Assembly: GCA_904066235.2 (NCBI GenBank)
Contig: CAJFCV020000003.1
Location: 10,912,001 to 10,976,000, forward strand
From: Bursaphelenchus xylophilus
Taxonomy: Eukaryota; Nematoda; Chromadorea; Rhabditida; Aphelenchoididae
Direction: 5' to 3'
DNA: 64,000 bases
Below the pieces are notes generated by a model. The model saw nothing but the letters and a program-made list of their open reading frames with translations, was not told where the DNA came from and did not search any database. Both the position numbers and the translations under genes were made by a program. The stretch's first letter is position 1. Each line of letters opens with the position of its first letter. Positions 1-12,874 of the stretch are shown here, one piece after another.

Positions 1-616
1 GCAATAAGTGTGGACGCCTACAATCGCACCACACAGGTAAATATGAAGGAACAACGGCTTCGTAGAAGCTGGCATTTGCTTGTCTTGTGAACCGTAATGC
101 CAAGCATCCAAATGGATGAGTTGTTGTAGTCAAAATGGATGATTCGCGAGGTTTCTGGGCACTTCAAGAAGGCCGAGTTAAAAATAACGAAAGCTAACAT
201 GAGAATCATCAAGTTAATGGGTTACTAGGCCTTTTTGGAAAGGCATCGGGCCGATTTTTGTCATTTCTACTCTACGAAAAAGTCAAGGTGATAGTGACAG
301 CTAGAAGGCTTAAATTTGGCGCTAAAGTAGAGTAAAAAGCCGGCTTTCAGAAAATATAAATATTGTAAGGAACCGCATCGTATAAACTTCGCAATGACAA
401 TTGAAAGATTTCATTTTTAAAACTTCTGCAACCCAGAAGCAAAAAGCAAAAAATTAAAAAAAAAACGTCAAAGGATGTCTTACAAGCAAACTGTTTGATG
501 CAGGCTACACAAAAGTTAGTGAAAGCAGGCTTAAATTTTGAGCATAACTGTGCAAGTTCATATCCTCCTCGCAAGGTGGTGGCTGGTATGTAACCGAGTA
601 GTGAAAAAATCCACAT

Positions 617-1104
617 TACAGTGGGTGACCTGATCCGGTGGCAAAAAACCGTACCATTTTGCATCCGGGAAGTATCAAAAATGTGGCAAAATGTTTCCCT
701 CTCCGGGTGAAAAAAAAACCGATTTTCTCCGCTCGATTTGTGAGGGAAAGGGCGCACGTCAAAACAATTCTTTCAGAAAATTGAAAAAACAAGGAATCTC
801 GGATCATTGATTTTTTGCGAAGTGCCACAGAATTATCGAGCTTGAAAAATTATTTTCCTCTTCGAAAAAACATTTTTCTCGAAATTCTCTGGGAAAGTTT
901 CCCTTTGTGACTCGATAATTCAGCGACATTTCGTAAAAAATCAATGATCCGAGGTTCCTTGTTTTTTCACTTTTTCTTTGACGTGGGGCGCCCTTCAAAC
1001 CGAAGTTTTTTCACTTGGAGAGGGAAGCATTTTGCCACATTTTTGATGCTTCCCGGATGCAAAATACTACATTTTTTTGCCACCGGATCAGGCCCCTCAC
1101 TGTA
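617..1104. repeat. MITE family 1 (GGACCTGATCC foldback), copy a
   Basis: The two ends are long inverted repeats: the left reads inward from TACAGTGGGTGACCTGATCC and the right mirrors it, ending ...GGCCCCTCACTGTA. Arms of about 100 bases include the marker motifs TTTTGCATCCGGGAAG and CTCCCTCTCC-like sequence. The outermost TA is a plausible two-base target duplication, as for Tc1/mariner-type MITEs. No coding capacity. This copy is larger than its relatives (about 210-260 bases) because another palindrome sits in its centre. Confidence 0.75.
783..968. repeat. Nested palindrome inside MITE family 1 copy a
   Basis: The left arm (starting near TTGAAAAAACAAGGAATCTC) returns as its reverse complement near 906-968 (ending GTTCCTTGTTTTTTCA). 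The arms are about 60 bases, imperfect, with an AT-rich loop. It interrupts the host MITE, so it inserted later. No coding potential. Confidence 0.6.
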
Positions 1105-1125
1105 TTTTTCCAACAGGCTGACATT

Positions 1126-1265
1126 CAGTCTGTCGGGAAAATGGTGAGCGCATGTCGCTGCGCCGATCGCTAAAGTGAAAAGCAATTTGATTTCGTCGCG
1201 ACACAATTCATTTTCTCCGCGGCCATTTGATGCGACACTGTGATCATTATTTTCCCGACAGACTG
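1126..1265. repeat. MITE family 2 (CAGTCTGTCGGGAAAAT), copy a
   Basis: The terminal inverted repeats are CAGTCTGTCGGGAAAAT and its complement ATTTTCCCGACAGACTG, separated by a GC-richer core with CGCGRCG-like motifs. At about 140 bases it is far too short to code. A second partial end (CAATCTGTTGGGAAAATAAT) abuts it at about 1270, suggesting two insertions side by side. The family occurs at least eleven times in the window. Confidence 0.8.
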
Positions 1266-1863
1266 ATATCAATCTGTTGGGAAAATAATGCAAAATCCAT
1301 CGTAAGAATTTCCTGTTGTAAGCAAATGTTTGCTGATTTCCAACATGCCCGCAGAATCAGCATTGTTCTTTTTTCTGCCCGCAAAGTGGTCGCCCGCAAG
1401 TGTGGGCCCGCCGAAACAACACCCCCATTCCCCACCGAAAACTCTGAACCCCGCGCTAAATTTAACCCGTCTCCATTTAAATATTTACCAGCCACGTTGC
1501 ACCTGGAACCCAAATTTAGCCCAATTGGACGACAATTGGGCACAAACGTGGCCCTTCGCATAACTCAATTCCCCGGATACGTGGACCCGAAATTTAATGG
1601 AAATGGAATTAACAATACCATTTTCGATATTCGACGTTCGAATTTTATAGCCTAAGGCCTTTGTCGGGGAGGTCGGCGGGGTTCGGCATTTGCAATCTTA
1701 TACTTGGTCAGCAAATTTCGAATGGGGTTGAAATCGCGCTGCGGTGTGCGGTTACAACAAACGTGGACTTTGAATTTTGAGTTCGTATTGGATTTTTTGA
1801 ACAGTGGGTGGAATAAAATATAGAATTGTTTAACATGCAGAAGAAAATTTAAAACTATTTTAC

Positions 1864-2451
1864 AGGAGAATTGTCCAAAGTACGATGCTCAGATTTTCTA
1901 AAAATTTTGCGGACAAGTCGAGCATGGATCTCATATCAATGCTTGAAAATTTTAGCTCGCGCTTTGCAGGCGCAGCTGAGATATTCAGCAAGCTTTGCGG
2001 CCGAGAGAGTACGCAAAAAGCGGAGAGCGGGCAGAGAAAAATCTGCTTTTTGGCCGTGTCTTTGCCAGTTCCGCGGAAAAAATGATTTTTTTGTGGGAGA
2101 AAGAATATCAGTCTGTCGGGAAAATAATGAGCGATTTGTCGCTGCGCCATTCGTGTCGCTGAACTGAAAAGCAATTTGGTTCTGTCGCGACACACTCCAT
2201 TTTTTCGATGCGACAGAGGGCTCATTATTTTCCCGACAGACTGATATTCTTTACGATAGAAGTAGATATGAAACTTGTCATATCAAGATTTGCCAAAAAA
2301 ATGCTATTCCTTGTCGATTTTTGGCTCTAAAGTCTTGATCGTTTCTCCAAAAACGCTACCTAGGAGTCTCACATATACCATAGAAGAAATCATTCTAAAG
2401 TTATGCCAAGCTTCATCAAAATCTTATCATCGCACGTGGAGCACTTCCCTT
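1864..2451. repeat. Repeat family 3 (CAGGGGAAGTACTCC type), copy a, interrupted
   Basis: It starts at CAGGAGAATTGTCC and ends at GGAGCACTTCCCTTG. Internally it carries the family landmarks CGATGCTCAGATTTTC, TTTAGCTCGCGCTTTGCAG and GAGAGAGTACGC-like motifs. The terminal logic (CARGGGAAGT) resembles the Tc5-like elements described below, so it may be a non-autonomous relative. A family 2 MITE is inserted within it. Confidence 0.55.
2109..2243. repeat. MITE family 2, copy b
   Basis: Both ends are intact (CAGTCTGTCGGGAAAATAAT and its complement). It lies inside the repeat family 3 copy at 1864-2451, so it is the younger insertion. Confidence 0.8.
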
Positions 2452-3241
2452 GTCCGAAAGATTATAAAAAAAAAGAAAAAATGTTTAATCCCTCACAAGC
2501 CACAAGCCTCGACGAAAACGGTAGCCAAGATTCGCAGCGTCACAAATAGCACACCTTCCGTTCGCTAATGCGGAGATTCGCTTAATCCACGCTCTTCAAA
2601 TCTATATCAACCAAATTTCACGATTACTATATGTATACTTAATCTCTCTCTCGGTGTTGCAAAAAAAGCCCCATGGAATCTGTGATGCACACCTGAACAC
2701 CCTGAAATGTCATCAGATTAGGCATCGCACTCAGCATGTGTAATTCAAGCCCATTATGTGTGCTCTGGATGTACATGTAATTTTCAAAGTCCAAAAGTGC
2801 AAAAAACGGCGAAAGCGGTAGGTCTTTTGCGATGAGTGATTGATACAGACATGTGTGATGAATATGAAAAGAAGAGCTTACAAGGAAAGAACTGTTATAA
2901 AAAATAAGGACAGAAGACACATGAGGCTCTCGGATTCTCATGAAATTTTTTTTACTAGTCGCACCATAAAGTCCGTAGAATTTACATATGTAGCGCGTTT
3001 GTGAGCACACCCCGAGACGATGCAGAAAAATTCTATGGACGCCTATAGGCTATAGTATTTCTCTCGCCGTAAAGTTTGTCGACGTAGCGTGAAATTCGTT
3101 TTTTTCGCCAATGTCGCGCAAGAAACCAAGCGTCGCTTCGCAAAAAAGTCTATATCGCTTGGATAAGAATGGGAAGTTGCGGCGTGAGAAAAGTGAAAAG
3201 AAGTACAGTGCAAAGTTGTCAGTACTTTATGGCGCAACAAT

Positions 3242-3355
3242 CAGTCTGTCGGGAAAATAATGAGCACTCTGTGGCTTCGAAAATCGCATCGCAGGCGAGA
3301 AAATGGATTGTGTTACGGCAAAATCAAATTGATTTTTATTTTAGCGACGTTTTTA
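3242..3355. repeat. MITE family 2, copy c, right end lost
   Basis: The left end CAGTCTGTCGGGAAAATAAT and the core up to TTTTAGCGACG are recognisable. The expected ATTTTCCCGACAGACTG right end is missing and the sequence passes into unrelated DNA. Confidence 0.6.
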
Positions 3356-4744
3356 GGCTATACCTTTACCAATATCATCCGGAAAAAATGATTTTTTGTG
3401 TGTAAATATTTCTCTCTGCAATAGAAATGGCCAGGAAACACCTCGGTCGTTTCTGAAAAGCGCAATTCGCCAAGTTTCATCGCAATCTAACCCTTGTAAG
3501 GATGACTTCCTTAATTGAGAAATAATGCTTTTTCAAAAAAAAAATAGACTGCTTTCGCGGCTATATTTTTCCACTTTTTGCACTGCAAAGTTCTCGGAGA
3601 CACAGTTGAAAAACCTCGCGGCAATTTTTCAATTTCACGGTGCAAGAGATCAAATGCGAAGTGCAGAAATCTTGTGACAAAAACTCTTCGCCCTCTTTGC
3701 CCTTTTGAAAAAGCGAACTTCCGTGCAAAGCGCAAGCAATTTTGTTGTTGAACCATCTGGACAACAACCCCCAATTGCTCTTCTCCCATAAACAACATTA
3801 CTTTTCCTGCAGATAACCCCTTTCAATCTCAAACATCTCTTACATCTTCCACAATATCAGCCAATATTAACTCTACAATTAATCACACAATAATACCCTT
3901 TTAATTGCTTATTTTCTGCAATTAAATTGAACATAAAATTGTAAATATTTGCGGTCGCTTTGACTCACTGCCAACTTACACAATAGTATTATAGTATAAT
4001 AATTACTTTTCGGCAAAAATAAACAAATTAGTCAGTGCTACCGGAGAATTACTCGATGCGAGACAAAGTGTCTAAAAGTAAATCCATTTTTCGAAATCCC
4101 CCCGATTTTCGGGATCTTCAAGACGGATTTACCGTAGGAACGCGCAGCTAATCTGTGTTTACAAGGCGAGTCTGGGGCTATTGTCAGCTTAAGTCCACCC
4201 CCATTCCGGGGTGCTGATCCGTCGAGTGATTAGCGATATTCTGTAACAAACAAGCAGGATGCGAAAATATCACCATAATGGGGGCCTGGCAATTGAGAAA
4301 TACCAAGTTTGTACAATAAAAAAAATAAAAAATATAGTGAGAAAAAAGGACAGTAAGAAAATACAAAGATATAGTGTTGGTTATTTAGCTCTATTTTATA
4401 CTGTACATCATGATGAGCTCAATGAAAAAGATATAAAGCCTCAATGTAATGGATTTATCCCTTATTTTTTTGGGGCCACTTCCGGTTTACGTCACTAATT
4501 TAGATACATGATGTATCACGAAACAAATAGTCCTTTAGGCCATAAAGTAACTCATTTATAGTTCAAATTACCTTTCAATGGCAACATTAGAGGGTAACGA
4601 AAAAAATGAAAAAAGAAAAATTGTGTATCATACTCAGTAATGAAGATAACATACAGTAAAGCCTCCGCACAGCAAATCGTAATAATAATCGGAGCAGAAA
4701 GTCCATGGATGGACCCCAATTTCCGTGACTCACTAAAGAAATTA

Positions 4745-4988
4745 TACACGGTGACGGACCTGATCCAGTGGCAAAACACGTACCATTTTGCATCCTGGAA
4801 GCATCAAAAAATGTAGCAAAATGCCTCCCTCTCAAAGTGAAGAACCCCCGATTTCAAAAGCTCTTTTTGTGAGTGAAACACGCACCCTTCAAAACGGAGC
4901 TTTTTACCTGGAGAGGGAGGTATTTTGCCACATTTTCCCGGATGCAAAATGGTACGTTTTTTGCCACTGGATCAGGTCCGTAACTGTA
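4745..4988. repeat. MITE family 1, copy b
   Basis: Inverted arms run from GGACCTGATCCAGTGGC to GCCACTGGATCAGGTCC, with TA at both outer edges. It is typical of the family and non-coding. Confidence 0.75.
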
Positions 4989-6682
4989 TTTTTTATTGCG
5001 AAGAATGGAAATCGCGCGCGACGTAGTGCAAAAAAAATGCTCTGCGCGGGACTCATTTGGCATCCCAAGCTTATGCATTTTGTGCCAAATCTGCATGAAA
5101 ATTGAATTTTTGCTCATTTGAGGGTTATTTTTACTCCGAGTTTGTGTGTTCTCTGAGATGTCAAGACCTTGGTATGGGTCAAGTAATAAAGGTCCCTACT
5201 CTAGATCTACCTAAGATCCCAAGCCCTATGCGAATACAACGACAACGACTACACAAACCAGCGACAAGACAACTAACTATGCCCTAGGCAACAACTTCAT
5301 AAATGAACTCACAATGCTTGACTCCACCAACACAAGAGACAAATCAATAGACAAATAGTAAATACAGTAGACTTTATTAGACACAACCGCATAAGCGGGA
5401 AAAGACAAAACACAAAATAATACCAATAATTGGCGATTTCTCTTCCTTTTATATCAATTTGTCGTTCCTTCCTTGGGAATATGCAAATTCGCACGCGAAG
5501 TCGTGACAAAGAGCTCTGAAAATTCGAAATTTTTCTGATTCAAAAGATGGGGCTTGTGGACCCTCTGAAATTGTTTGCTACTCGATTTTTGTTATATGGG
5601 AGTTTCCTTACAAAGGAAACCTCTTGTTGCCCAAGAAATTTGCCACAGTATCACGCGAGTAAGAAGATCCCTCAAACCTTTTAAAGACCGATTACATTCG
5701 TATAACGAAGACATCTCACCCGGATTACCGAATGAGATCATTTCCGAAGGTATTAGTCGGCTAATATGCGAAAAGCCGGGCCATTAAAGCCCCTCAAGAC
5801 CTTGCATACAAAGACGGGCTGGTCCGAGACAATGTGTACGACAGAATGTCACAACTTCTACTATCATATGTCATCACTTTTTGATGAGATTTGTAAAAAA
5901 AAACTTTTTTTTGAAAAAGACATAAATTTTTTATAGTGTTCAAAACTTTTGCAGTTTCAAAAAGTATGCATGTTATAATTGGATTATTACGTTGTCCGAT
6001 GCCCAACGAGTAATTTCTTTCCCCATTAGACCCAATTACTTGACCTTTTTGGTTCACTAAATTCCCTCCAGAACCGATGATGAGCAATATGTCAAAAACG
6101 ATTATAATAATCGGCCAGAGAATGGAGTGCACAGTGCGGAAGTGCACGGAAACAACCAAAAACTAACCTACGCTTTGGTCGCTTAATTTGGCAACTCCTA
6201 CTGAAGAAAAATTTGCATAATACGCTATAAAAAATGAACATTCAAATCGAACGATCCGTACGTAGAACCTTTTCGGCAACATCGCGGGGTGCGCCGCAGA
6301 ACAGTGCATGTCGCAAGTGCAAAAAACGGAAAATCGCAGTGGCACGGGCAAAAAAAACGTACTGCGCAAATTCTCACCGTCCTTGTAGGCCCCTAAATAG
6401 TGTTTAAAGATGACTGAATCATGTTGCTTACTCAAGGTAGCTGAGAAAACTTTAGTTATTTTAGGTGATCAGAAAGTTTTGTCCACCAATTTTTGGAAAA
6501 CCTGCATAACTTGCCTAACAAGTTATGCAGTAAGGAAAAAGACACAAAAAACATTTTTATGTGGCAGACTCTGTCTGCTATGGCTAGTATACACGCCCAG
6601 TTTCAAAGTGATTGCGTTATATTCACTTGAGATATGGGTGGTCAGAAATTTATGTCCGGGAGTATATTATGTGTCTTAATTT

Positions 6683-6877
6683 TACTAGTCCTTCCGGAAA
6701 ATCGCCGATCTGATTTTTGGCGCTTACGCAGTGCGAAAACAAAAGTTTTCTTCGCACTGTGCAATGCTTCTTGCACCTTGCAATAGGCTTTTTTGGGCTG
6801 TTGCTGACTTTTTTCACACAGTGGAAACGCCAAAAAAGCCAAAAAATCAGTCTGTTGACATTCCGGAAAGGTTAGTA
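6683..6877. repeat. MITE with CTAGTCC/TTCCGGAA ends, TA target
   Basis: The left end CTAGTCCTTCCGGAA is mirrored by TTCCGGAAAGGTTAG at the right, each flanked by TA. The core holds CACTGTGCAATG-type inverted motifs. A related copy lies at 38464-38661, and a decayed relative near 62270-62395. Confidence 0.55.
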
Positions 6878-7907
6878 TTACGATTTTTCAAAAGTGCGTA
6901 GGCTTTTTGTCGTAAGCCGTACAGTGTACAAGACCCCTTTTTGCGGTGTGTATCTGACCCTTTACACCGTGCAAGGGCATTATCGCCGCGACGTAAGCTT
7001 TTCTCAACGGAATCGGCGCGAATTTTTACAAATTTCTCTGTGCAAAATGTTTTCGCGCCGTGAAAACGCAAGCTGAACTATGCGGTGCGAAAAAGTCCGA
7101 AGAAAATCTACGCACTTTATGAAAATTCTTGTAATACAACAACACACGATTAAAAGCCAAGGCAACGGTCAGATTCCGCTGTCCCACTTGGCTGAAAAAT
7201 TTGTCACTATTGGAAGAGGATTCGGCAAACTTGACCCATTTTTTCATCAGTAACAGAGACATTTAGACGACTCTGGACAGCGACAAAACCGGGTCAGCGA
7301 CACAGACAGGCTATACTTGAGACAAAATCTAAGAGCTGCGTTCCATAAAAAAACAATTTTTTTTCTCCTCTCTACGTCAATGTTATTTCCCCTATTAAGA
7401 GCCCAAAAACCCCTTAGGCGTTTTGAATCCACCCTCTCAATTTCTCCCGTCTCCCAAAAAAACACTCCCTCAGGCCATCAACGTGCTTGCAAAACACTTG
7501 CTTTGTTGGCAAAATGCAAACCGCAACGACAAAGTCAGAATGAGAAGGCGCGGATACGCGGATATGTCACTCTTTATGGGCTCATAAAAGTTTGAGGAAT
7601 GCAACATAATGTCACAATCCGCAGTCTTGCCCCGACTTCGGACGACTCTCGCGCCGTTAACGCAGCACGAAGACGGGACGATGTTTGAGGAGCAAAGGCA
7701 TGCGTAAAAATGACGAAACACTTCCGCTTGCACATGGGATATTTTGGGGTTTATTGCAAACGATTGCAAAATATGAGGCGTACCGTAAAACATCCTAATA
7801 ATAAATTGGAATAGAGCAGATTCGGATAATGTGAGAGCTATAATTTGGGCAAATATTGCCGTAGTTTATAAATATATGTATGTAAAAAATAGTTCAAAAA
7901 GTCTTGT

Positions 7908-8103
7908 GGGGGATCCAGTGGCAAAAAACGTACCATTTTGCATCCGGGAAGTAGCAAAAATTTGGCAAAATGCTTCCCTCTCCAAGTTAAAAAATTTCGA
8001 AATCTACGTTTTTTACACTTGGAGAGGGAGGTATTTTGCCACATTTTTTGATACTTCCTGGATGCAGAATGGTAAGTTTTTTGCCACTGGATCGGGGCTG
8101 TAA
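7908..8103. repeat. MITE family 1, copy c
   Basis: The arms GATCCAGTGGCAAAAAACG and the mirrored CTGGATCGGGGC are present. The outer bases are worn (CTTGTGGGGGATCC), so the exact ends are approximate. Confidence 0.65.
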
Positions 8104-8379
8104 GTCCTATGTTGGCTTCGGAAGAGCTTCAAATAAAGATGTTCACGCTGTGTTGGCGCTACTGCGGACAACCAAAAATTTAATTTTTTACTGCTATTAT
8201 ACTGTATTTTATGCCCAAAATCGAAGCCCTTATAACCCAATTGCATATTCGAATAGTCGAATTCAAAAAATCGCTCATGGTCTCCATCGGATTCGATAAA
8301 AATTTCGTTAAAAACGAAGTAATACATACACTTATCATTGTCGGTACAAGGCTGGCCCAGCCCTGATCAGGATGCTTAT

Positions 8380-8514
8380 CAGTCTGTTGGGAAAATAGTG
8401 AGCGCAAACCCGCTGCGTCAGTCGAGTCGCTGAAGTGAAAAGCAGTTTGATTTTTTCCTCGGCGGCCATGCGATTTGCGATGCCACAGAGCGCTCATATT
8501 TTCCCGACACACTG
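8380..8514. repeat. MITE family 2, copy d
   Basis: It starts CAGTCTGTTGGGAAAATAG and ends TTTTCCCGACACACTG. Both ends carry single substitutions relative to other copies. Confidence 0.7.
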
Positions 8515-9854
8515 ACAGTGAGCACTGTAAAGCGCCCACATAATTTAGTCTAGACTTGGCTCCCTAGGCCAGCCCGACAGCCATGTCAAATCTAGTCTCT
8601 GACCGCAGGACAATATTAACCACGGTACTATACATAAGATACAACGGCTTCCTCTAATAGCTAATTTTTTGCCTCTTAAAAAGTTTTCCATACAAATCGT
8701 TTGATAAGTAAAAAATTCTTCCAGGCTAATGGCAATAACGTTCAAGTTCACAAACTTGGACCAAACGAACCGAAAGGTCAACCCCACGAAGTAGGAACGA
8801 TCTAATTAAAAAGTGGTAAAGTGCACGTCGTAAAGAATGTCTTAGTGTCAATTTTATTATTGCCTTCCAAAGGGTCAATGACGAATGTGCCGGGTCGCAG
8901 GCAAACGTCGAAAATCAGTCCAGCAATTTTCCGAAAGGCCTAGTAATGCCAATTTTTTGGTGTTGTCTGTAGTAACGCAAACAAATTTGAGACACTTACA
9001 TGATAAATTTTCAAAGCAAAGATCTATTTTACAGTAGCCCAATATTGAAAGATTAAAAACTCATCGTATACCAATGTATTCTGATTTACATACATACAAA
9101 CTACATACATCATTGCCAGGAGAAATCAAACTCACGAATCGTCAAATTCCTCTAATTTTAAATTTTAAACCATGTACAAGTCGTATCTCACGTTCATTTT
9201 TAATGTCTTAAAATTTTAATATTTGAACGTGCCATAAATTAAATAAAAATTCTTTGAAACTGACACTTTCCACCTGGCGCATTGTATAAATTGTTGTGTA
9301 TGTTACAATGGTTCAAGTTTTTTAGTACAGAAGTTTTATGTAAAAGATGTATGGCGTATGGCAGCTGTGCGTGCAAGACTTGAAGAAAATTTTAGCGGCG
9401 CACATGGGACCTTGCAGAACTTTTTTATATGAGTATACCATACATATGCATGTCCTATAGTGGTCTGATTTGGATAGTTCTTGGATGTAACAGTAGAACG
9501 ACTCACGTCAAACTGAGATAAGCTAAAACGGCCCGTTGAATGGATTGGCATATGCCAAAAAAAGGATGCCAAAAAACTTTTTGTCGAGGAAGAAATGGGG
9601 AACTTTTGGGGCAAGAGAGTACGTTTTTGCGGGTCTTTTCTTGTCTTCTCTGTGAAATCAAGACGAAGTGTAAAAAACCGATAGCGAAGGGTCTTTTACG
9701 GTCATCGGATTATTCAGTTTGACGTGCGACTACTAGACTTTAATTTAGGGATGGTTTCTATTATACAGCTCGCTATCACTCGTCGTCGTCACTTCTTCAT
9801 TCACTCCGACATTCATGGAACTCTTACAATTCACTGTAATGTAGCCCTAGATTC

Positions 9855-10140
9855 TTTGAGAAACTGAAACTGACGTCTGCCAAAGCTTTCATCAAGCAAA
9901 TCAACAATCTTTTCAAAGAGCTTGCGTCTGTGTCTGCCCAAGAGTACAAAATACACATCCAGACTTAGGCTCAAAATCCTCTTCATTTCCCTAATGCAGA
10001 TGCCACAGATTCCGACAGTATTACGAGGAATGACACCACCTACATTTCCCCTTTGTACTTCGGTCTAAAAGCCGCCTCCAAATCCGCTCCCTCATCCTTA
10101 GGAACGGTTTAGCCGAGCTCATCCGCAAGTCTGTTTAGAG
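9855..10140 (+). pseudogene. Decayed coding relic, unknown family
   Basis: One frame beginning near TTTGAGAAACTGAAACTG stays coding-like for most of about 280 bases. It gives a lysine- and serine-rich sequence (for example AKAFIKQINNLFKELASVS, then SITRNDTTYISPLYFGLKAA) broken by at least two stop codons, TAG near 9966 and TAG near 10108. I do not recognise the family. Retroelement or host-gene relic are both possible, and chance cannot be excluded. Confidence 0.25.
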
Positions 10141-10221
10141 ACCGAAAATTCGTCAACGAAGCCGTAAATAAACCGCTGGCTAAATCGGGAAGGAGACATG
10201 TTTACGTGGTTTCCAAAATAT

Positions 10222-10325
10222 TAGTCTGTCAGAAAAATAATGAGCACTCTGTCGCATTGAAAATCGCATCACCGCCGCAGAGAAAATGAATTGTGTGGCC
10301 GCAAAATCGCCATCGGCGCAACGAC
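10222..10325. repeat. MITE family 2, copy e, right end lost
   Basis: The left end TAGTCTGTCAGAAAAATAAT and core are seen. The copy stops within its core near CATCGGCGCAACG. Confidence 0.55.
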
Positions 10326-10975
10326 AAAGCGTTTATGATTTTCCAGAGAGTTGCCAACTCAAAAATTTTGTCATACTACGTAGATTACGGCAGAAAACTT
10401 GTGATTCTAATCGGTAAATGTCGGCTGCCCGCAAAGTGGTTGCCCGTAAGAGCTGCGACGCCTTAAAAATGACTGGTCTCAGCTTCAGAAAAATCAAAAT
10501 TTTAGAGAAATCGGCGGAGCCGGAGAAATCCAAAGAAAAAGGATACCCGCTTCGAGCGACCCAATCCCTACAAGGAAATAGAAAGGCTTCGTTCTACGTA
10601 GACCAGAATTAGCTGACACTTTCGTTTGGTCCGCTACATACATATTTTATTTTGTAAAAGTTCGTTGTGCAGGGTTTTCACTACGCCTATTTTTAAACAC
10701 AACGCTTTGAGCACAAGGGACGCATATAGACTTTTAGATTTATTATGATGCAAAGGGAGAAAAACATGTTCAAAAATTCAAGTATTTAACTGGAGTGTCA
10801 AAATACTCCGAGTCGTAGTTACGGAATAGCAAAGTAAGAAAAGTTATTATCGAATACAGAGGTTGTAAAAAAGCGGCTAAAAATAAAGGAATGGACAAAT
10901 GCATTGAGATCTGCGCACAGTAAACTGCTATACAACGAAAAACTGTCCATAACAAACTATTTATTCGTAGTAATG

Positions 10976-11125
10976 TAGATCTGTCGGAAAAATAATGATC
11001 ACTCTGTCACATCGAAAATCACATCGCCGCCGAGAAAATGAATTGTCTCGCGGCAAAATTAAATTGCTTTTCACTTCAGCGACGCCATTGGCGCAGCGAT
11101 ATTGCTCATTGTTTTACCGACAAAG
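10976..11125. repeat. MITE family 2, copy f
   Basis: The ends are degraded (TAGATCTGTCGGAAAAATAAT at the left, ATTGTTTTACCGACAAAGAG at the right), but the length and core match the family. Confidence 0.55.
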
Positions 11126-11680
11126 AGATATTTAGACCTCCTTACAACAAAACCCGTCTATAACGAAGAATTTCAGAGGTCACAAAAGCCAATTTTTAGG
11201 CTTAAAATTAAAAAAGAAATTGTTTGTTATACAGAGGTTGACAGTAAAAAACAACAAAAAAAAAATAAAAAAATATCGCCTCATTAGCAAAAAACGACAA
11301 ATAGAAAATAGCAAAATTTGGACATTCGCCCTCAACAACTTTCCCAGGATAGGCTTATCGCGGGGGAAAAAGCCGATTTGCTCGAGAGCTTCAAGGATTT
11401 CGAAATTGAGGGGGTGGGTTCACGGTAACAATTTATGAAATTTACATTGTAATTTCAACACATAAGAGCTTGTCAATCAAGCCTCTGTACAACGAACTTC
11501 AAAAGACTAGAAAAAGAATCAGTTCGTTATAGAAGGGTTTCGTTGTATAAAGGTTTGATTCGGCTCAAAATTGCAACAAAACCTCTCTATAACGAACAAT
11601 TTCAGAGGTCTCAAACGTAAATTTTAAGCCAAAATAAACCTTTGTACAAAGAAACCTTTCTATAACGAATGTTCGCGAAT
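11126..11680. repeat. Cluster of CTCTATAACGAA-type dispersed repeats
   Basis: The motif (A)AACCTCTCTATAACGAA followed by TTTCAGAGGT recurs about three times (near 11145, 11575 and 11655). Related pieces occur near 12165, 16430, 19020-19150 and 43690. Spacing is irregular, so this is not a simple tandem array. Non-coding, origin unknown. Confidence 0.45.
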
Positions 11681-12422
11681 AATTTTTTCGGTTCCTTTCA
11701 ATTGATTGTACACAAGTTTAATTTAATTTTTGAACGCTAAAAAAAGTCGGTATCGGAATACTCATCCCAATCCCCCACAGTAACCCCACTATAGCCAAAC
11801 GCGGGAAAAACACCCCAATATTCAATCTATGGTTAGTTACACTCGAGCTCTCCGTTCGTAATTCTTTCGAATTCCACGGAATAATTGATGAGGCAAAATG
11901 TGTCATTTCCGACGTACTCACCTGGCCGCATTATACAAGGTTAGACTTGCGACTCTTGGAAGTCGGACCGTAAATGTGTAAAAAAAGGGCAGCTGACAAA
12001 TTCAATTAAAAAATCTCGGTCGTTTCCGCAGAACGCGGGAAAGGATTTTCGCATATTTCTTAGAAAAAATTAGTCTTAATTTGCGCCAAGTTTTATCAAA
12101 ATTTGAGCGTAGTTCCTGCGCTAGTAGAACTCTTGTTAGATACTGTAGAACTTCTGACAAAACCTGTCTATAACCAACAATTTGAGGGGTCTCAGGAGAA
12201 AATGTCAGGCCTAAATAGCCAATAGCTCTATTTCAGAACGAGCCCTTGGATGAAAACTAAATTTTTGTTACTTGACTGTACAGAGATTTGACTGAGGCTC
12301 GTTGTATGCGTTGTGAACTTACCTGAGGCCCTCTAAAATACTTAAAACTCCTCGCTGCAGTCTCAAAAAACATAGTTTTTGAGATTTTTTGGCTCGAGAA
12401 AATAGCAACTTCCATAATCTAA

Positions 12423-12874
12423 CAGAGGAAGTACTCCAAGTGCGACGTTCAGATTTTTTTTATGAAACTTGGCACAGATTTAGAATAATTTTTTCTAAGA
12501 TATATGCGAGAATCCTAGCTCGCGCTTTGCAGAAACAACCGAGATTTTTAGATCGAAAGTCGGCGAAAATTTAGGACTTTTTGCCGAATTTCAGCCCGAA
12601 AAGTTTCATGCCTATTTCTACCATAAAGGATAATGTTTCTACAAAAAAGCAAATTTTTCAGCACAAAACTGCCAAAGTTATGGCCAAAAAGCGTTTTTCT
12701 CTCTGACCGCTCTCCACGTTTAGCGCGCTCTCTCGGCGGCAAAAATCGATTGATATCTCGGCGGCGCCCGCAAAGCGCGAGCTAAACGTTTCAGGAATTG
12801 ATATTTAGTCCATACCCGACGTGTGGGCAAAATTTAAAGAAAATCTGAGCGTCTCACTTGGAGTACTTCCCCTG
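12423..12874. repeat. Repeat family 3, copy b
   Basis: A good full-length copy of about 450 bases. It starts CAGAGGAAGTACTCCAAG and ends CTTGGAGTACTTCCCCTG. Internal landmarks are AGCTCGCGCTTTGCAGAAAC, CTCTCGGCGGC and GAGCTAAACGTTTCAGG. Confidence 0.65.
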
